From positions 62,001-126,000 of the forward strand of contig CAYNHQ010000006.1 in assembly GCA_964397255.1 (NCBI GenBank): a stretch of DNA of 64,000 bases, read 5' to 3'. Source of the stretch: CAYNHQ01 sp964397255. Its GTDB lineage: Bacteria; Bdellovibrionota_G; JALEGL01; DATDPG01. The position numbers and the translations under genes are program-made. The notes below the pieces were generated by a model. The model was not told the origin of the DNA. It made no database searches and saw nothing but the letters and a program-made list of their open reading frames with translations. Shown piece after piece: positions 60,754 to 64,000 of the stretch (position 1 is its first letter; every line of letters begins with the position of its first letter).

Positions 60754-61517
60754 ATAGGGTCACCGTTTCAAATATTCTCGATCGAAAGGGAAAAGAAAAA
60801 ATTGCGGCGCTCACTGCCTATGACTTTCCCACAGCAACCCTCATGGATGAAGCGGGGGTCGATCTATTGCTCGTGGGCGATTCAGTTGGAAACGTGATTT
60901 ACGGATATGAAAATACGCTCCCGGTAACGATGGAAATGATGGTTCGACATACGGAGGCGGTTTCACGGGCTGCGCATCATGCGCTCGTCGTCGCGGACCT
61001 CCCTTTCGGGTCGTATCAACCCTCCATCGAAATCGCCGTTCAAAATGCGTCGCGTTTTTTAGCGGAAGGTCGCGCCCAAGCGGTGAAACTAGAAGGAGGC
61101 GCAAACATGGAATCAACAATCCGGCGACTGGTCGACATTGGAATTCCGGTGATGGGGCATGTTGGGCTCACTCCGCAATCTGTCCATCAACTGGGTTATC
61201 GCACCCGAGGTAAAGAGTCGGCCGAAGCGGAGCGAATTCATCAGGATGCTCTCGCGGTCGAGCGTGCGGGAGCGTTCTCGGTCGTCTTGGAATGCCTGGA
61301 GCCCGGCCTTGCCTCGGAAATCACATCGGCTCTTAAGATTCCGACAATCGGCATCGGCTCAGGAGAACATTGCGACGGCCAAATTCTTGTGAGCCACGAT
61401 CTGTTCGGCCATACCGTCGGACATATTCCGAAATTTGTGGTTCCGCTGGCGAATCTCCGCGAAACAATCACCAACGCCACGAGGATATTCGTAAAGCAAG
61501 TGAAGGAGAAGCATTGA
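60750..61517 (+). CDS. panB: 3-methyl-2-oxobutanoate hydroxymethyltransferase
   Basis: First committed step of pantothenate synthesis: transfers a hydroxymethyl group to ketoisovalerate to give ketopantoate. The 255 residues carry TAYDFPTATLMDEAGVDLLLVGDSVGNVIYG at the N-terminus in shortened form (ALTAYDF, LLVGDSVGNV), VADLPFGSYQ, KLEGGA and GHVGLTPQ, and IGIGSG near the end. Its ATG overlaps the KARI stop (ATGA). Confidence 0.97.
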   Translation: MNRVTVSNILDRKGKEKIAALTAYDFPTATLMDEAGVDLLLVGDSVGNVIYGYENTLPVTMEMMVRHTEAVSRAAHHALVVADLPFGSYQPSIEIAVQNASRFLAEGRAQAVKLEGGANMESTIRRLVDIGIPVMGHVGLTPQSVHQLGYRTRGKESAEAERIHQDALAVERAGAFSVVLECLEPGLASEITSALKIPTIGIGSGEHCDGQILVSHDLFGHTVGHIPKFVVPLANLRETITNATRIFVKQVKEKH

Positions 61518-62281
61518 TTGCCGTCGATATTGGGAATACGAAAACCGCGATCGCCTTTCTTCGCGATACGGATGTGATCGGACATCGCCGCATTCCCACT
61601 AGAGATCTTCAAACCCCCGAACGTCTCCAATTTGAACTCCGCGTATTAACTAAAGAAACGGAGTCCACGTTGGAAGATATGGGAGCCATTGTACTGGCGT
61701 CAGTCGTTCCGAAGGCTACGGAAATTTGGACTGCACTCCGCCAAGATTTCGATATTCATTTCGTCTCGCCGAATTCCCCCCTCTCTTACAAAATCATGCT
61801 TCACCAACCGGAGACATTAGGAGCGGATCGAATCGCCGACTTGGAAGCGGCCGTCACGCTCTTTGGAACTCCGGTCATTGTGGTCGATGCGGGAACGGCC
61901 ACCACCGTCAACGTGATGACTCGCTCCCGTGAGTTCTTGGGAGGTGCCATCGCTCCGGGGCTGATTCTTTCGCTGCAAGCCCTTTTTGAGAATGCGGCGC
62001 GCGTTCCGGCAGTAGACATTCTCCCACCTGAGCGTGTGATCGGCCGATCCACCGAGGAAGCTCTTTATAGTGGAGCCTATTACGGTCATGCCGCTCTCAT
62101 TGAAGGGTTGATCGAAAAAATGAAAGAAGAGATTTGGGAACCCGAAGCCCAAATCGTTTTCAGCGGTGGATCGATTCCTCATTTGGAAAACTATCTGGCA
62201 AAAGAAATTCATTACGAACCTTATTTAACGTTGAAAGGCCTCGGATTCATCCACCACAACCTCTCGAAGGGAAGAAGCTAA
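61514..62281 (+). CDS. coaX: Type III pantothenate kinase CoaX
   Basis: Phosphorylates pantothenate; type III kinases are not feedback-inhibited by CoA. The 255 residues begin LIAVDIGNTKTAI, the family's phosphate-binding motif, with GADRIADLEAA (~97-107) and VVDAGTATTVNVMT (~123-136). The start is a TTG at 61514 that shares bases with the panB stop (TTGA), with GGAG 5 nt upstream; upstream in-frame codons to 61370 lie in panB. Confidence 0.93.
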   Translation: MIAVDIGNTKTAIAFLRDTDVIGHRRIPTRDLQTPERLQFELRVLTKETESTLEDMGAIVLASVVPKATEIWTALRQDFDIHFVSPNSPLSYKIMLHQPETLGADRIADLEAAVTLFGTPVIVVDAGTATTVNVMTRSREFLGGAIAPGLILSLQALFENAARVPAVDILPPERVIGRSTEEALYSGAYYGHAALIEGLIEKMKEEIWEPEAQIVFSGGSIPHLENYLAKEIHYEPYLTLKGLGFIHHNLSKGRS

Positions 62282-63474
62282 TGGCCCGGGTTCTTTTGGG
62301 GATAACCGGTGGAATCGCAGCCTATAAGTCCTGCGAACTGGTCCGCGAATACCAGCGTCGCGGCCATGAAGTCCGTGTGATCATGACCGATGCCGCGGAA
62401 AAGTTTGTAACACCACTCACATTTGAATCGCTGACCAAAGCCCCGGTGTATACCAACCTTTTCGGCGACGGCGCCTTTGGTACCGCACACATTGAAATCG
62501 CTCGATGGGCCGATCTCTTCGTCGTTGCGCCGGCTACGGCAAACACAATTGCGCGCCTTGCACATGGGGAAGCCAACGATTTTCTTTCCACCGTCCATCT
62601 TGCTTATCGCGGCCCCTTTGTTCTTGCCCCAGCGATGAACACGATGATGTGGGAGCACCCGACTCTGCAGTCCAATCTTAAGACTCTTAAAGATCGTGGA
62701 GCCCTGATCGTATCTCCCGATGAAGGAGAACTCGCCTGTGGAGAAATCGGAGTCGGTAAAATGGCCGAGCCTTCGCGAATTGCAAAAGAAAGCCTTTCGG
62801 CCATCGCAAAATCTTTGCTTGCGGGTCTCAACGTGACGGTGACGGCCGGGCCGACGCGGGAATACATCGATCCGGTCCGATTTCTCTCTTCTCCTTCTAC
62901 GGGGAAAATGGGAATCGCCATTGCGCGCGAAGCGAGTCGCCGAGGGGCGAACGTTACGGTCGTACATGGGCCCATTCCTCTCCCCACCAATTTCCGCGCG
63001 ACATTTATCCCCGTAACCAGCGCCGAGGAGATGGCAAAAGAGGTGGAGCGCCTAACACCTTCAGACATTTTCATCGGCGCGGCGGCGGTCGCCGACTATC
63101 GACTTGCGGCTTCAAAAAAGGAAAAAATCAAGCGGGATGGAAAATCTTTAATATTGGAATTGTCTCCTACTCCGGACATTCTTGCGATCGCTGGGAAAAA
63201 GAGAAAAGAAAAAAGCCTATTCATTGGTTTTTCGGCCGAAACCGAGAATTTGGTTCCGAATGCAAAGAAAAAACTTGAGGCAAAGCAACTCGACCTGATC
63301 GTTGCCAATTTTGTGAATCGAGAAACCATTGGTTTTGCTCAAGATCAAACTTCGGTCACGTTTGTGAGTCGGAAAGATGAAGAGCCGTTTGACCGCATCT
63401 CAAAAACAGACGCGGCATTTGCCCTCTGCGACCGGATCGAAATTCTCTGGAAAGACAAATTTGAAAATCGTTGA
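62281..63474 (+). CDS. coaBC: Bifunctional phosphopantothenoylcysteine decarboxylase/synthase CoaBC
   Basis: Converts 4'-phosphopantothenate and cysteine to 4'-phosphopantetheine. The 397 residues have the flavin CoaC half (~1-185) with GITGGIAAYKSCELVR, PAMNTMMWEHP and the LACGEIGVGKM catalytic-Cys region, then the CoaB half (~185-397) with TAGPTREYIDPVRFLS and GKMGIAIA. The ATG overlaps the coaX stop by one base. Confidence 0.96.
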   Translation: MARVLLGITGGIAAYKSCELVREYQRRGHEVRVIMTDAAEKFVTPLTFESLTKAPVYTNLFGDGAFGTAHIEIARWADLFVVAPATANTIARLAHGEANDFLSTVHLAYRGPFVLAPAMNTMMWEHPTLQSNLKTLKDRGALIVSPDEGELACGEIGVGKMAEPSRIAKESLSAIAKSLLAGLNVTVTAGPTREYIDPVRFLSSPSTGKMGIAIAREASRRGANVTVVHGPIPLPTNFRATFIPVTSAEEMAKEVERLTPSDIFIGAAAVADYRLAASKKEKIKRDGKSLILELSPTPDILAIAGKKRKEKSLFIGFSAETENLVPNAKKKLEAKQLDLIVANFVNRETIGFAQDQTSVTFVSRKDEEPFDRISKTDAAFALCDRIEILWKDKFENR

Positions 63475-64000
63475 AACAAAAAAGGAACTTCGAACTTTGC
63501 TTGCCCCCGGTCGTCGGGAGGGGAAAAAAATTGGGTTTGTTCCGACCATGGGTGCGCTTCATGCCGGACATCTTTCTCTCGTCGAGCGATCCAAAAGAGA
63601 AAACGACTTAACTGTCATGAGTATTTTCGTCAATCCGACACAATTTGGACCCCAGGAAGATTTTGAAAATTACCCACGAACATTCCATCGCGACGAGGAG
63701 CTCGCTGCTGGAGCGAGAGTGGACATTCTCTTTCATCCCTCCACCCACGAAATCTATTCGTCTACGGCTTCGACATGGGTAGAAGAGTCCCACTTCAGTC
63801 TTCCCTTCTGTGGTCCCTTCCGATTGGGTCACTTCCGAGGTGTGGCCACGGTAGTATTGAAACTTCTTCAAATGGCTCAACCAAACACTCTTTATTTGGG
63901 TCAAAAAGACGCCCAACAACTGCGTGTAATTGAAAAAATGGTCGACGATCTCGACGTACCTGTGCAAGTCATAGGCTGCCCGACACTTCGTGAAGCCGAT
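63461..64000 (+). CDS. panC: Pantothenate synthetase, 3' end outside the window
   Basis: Joins pantoate to beta-alanine with ATP. The frame starts at a TTG at 63461, 14 bp inside the end of coaBC, and stays open to the window edge (180 codons). It shows VPTMGALHAGHLSLV (~27-41, the HIGH-type motif), FVNPTQFGPQEDFENYPR (~61-78), the LGHFRGVATVV block and LGQKDAQQ (~147-154), all diagnostic of PanC. A missing panD could lie downstream. Confidence 0.92.
   Translation, partial: MKIVETKKELRTLLAPGRREGKKIGFVPTMGALHAGHLSLVERSKRENDLTVMSIFVNPTQFGPQEDFENYPRTFHRDEELAAGARVDILFHPSTHEIYSSTASTWVEESHFSLPFCGPFRLGHFRGVATVVLKLLQMAQPNTLYLGQKDAQQLRVIEKMVDDLDVPVQVIGCPTLREAD

Noticed and set aside
62134..62280. N-terminal extension of coaBC
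   Set aside because: It lies within coaX; the CoaC motif begins right after the ATG at 62281.
1..64000. tRNA, rRNA, CRISPR or transposase genes
   Set aside because: Gaps between genes are short and none shows a tRNA-like fold, rRNA segment, repeat-spacer array or transposase frame.

Overview
The window is a dense stretch of chromosome, roughly half G+C, from a diderm (Gram-negative) bacterium. It encodes Pal and CpoB, apolipoprotein N-acyltransferase, several predicted outer-membrane barrels and many lipoproteins with clear lipoboxes. A DUF4388 protein, an MshEN-domain protein, TPR/zinc-ribbon membrane proteins and a Haliangium-like bacterial microcompartment (BMC) point to a deltaproteobacteria-like lineage (Myxococcota, Bdellovibrionota or a related uncultured group). 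This placement is an inference from gene content. I see no rRNA, tRNA, CRISPR array or insertion sequence. No gene-free gap exceeds about 200 bp, and several convergent gene pairs overlap at their stop codons.

Layout. 0-4 kb: 3' part of RNase R, a UbiB-type kinase and a small c-type cytochrome. 3.9-4.7 kb: a two-gene module of a nucleotidyltransferase-like protein and a small basic protein (possible toxin-antitoxin). 4.8-5.7 kb: an outer-membrane barrel. 5.7-13.1 kb (minus): nusA-infB-rbfA-truB-rpsO-pnp, without the usual rimP. 13.3-16.5 kb: pal-cpoB-tsaD-rsmA. 16.5-20.8 kb: an SDR enzyme, a deoxynucleoside kinase, enolase and adenylosuccinate lyase. 20.8-25.6 kb: a GT-C glycosyltransferase, a short SelB, an OMP and a lipoprotein. 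25.7-29.9 kb: moxR-DUF58-tgpA. 29.9-33.8 kb: a coiled-coil protein, proS, an orphan gene and a DUF4160/DUF2442 pair whose first gene is frameshifted. 33.9-43.4 kb: TPR and DUF4388 proteins, phoH-ybeY-lnt, a Wzz-like protein and mutS. 43.4-47.4 kb: an amidase, two CBS proteins and two exported proteins.

47.6-54.0 kb (minus) is the main accessory region. One tightly spaced gene string runs from an MshEN protein through dcd, a 51-residue membrane protein missed by simple ORF calling, BMC-T, BMC-H, BMC-P, a PduP/EutE-type aldehyde dehydrogenase with a probable encapsulation helix and two more BMC-P genes, then on to a rhomboid protease and an SRPBCC protein. It is a small but shell-complete microcompartment locus with no aldehyde-producing enzyme inside it.

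54.0-58.6 kb (plus) holds a double-length ThyX-like protein followed by a 4-nt-overlap string: two polytopic membrane proteins, a secreted polymorphic-toxin-like protein with a PT-TG-like pre-toxin segment, and a small probable immunity protein. 59.8-64.0 kb is a CoA biosynthesis operon: a ketol-acid-reductoisomerase homologue, panB, coaX, coaBC and the start of panC. The KARI homologue sits where a ketopantoate reductase would be expected.

The strongest leads are the BMC locus beside deoxynucleotide genes, the PT-TG toxin operon, the tandem ThyX and the KARI homologue in the pantothenate operon.
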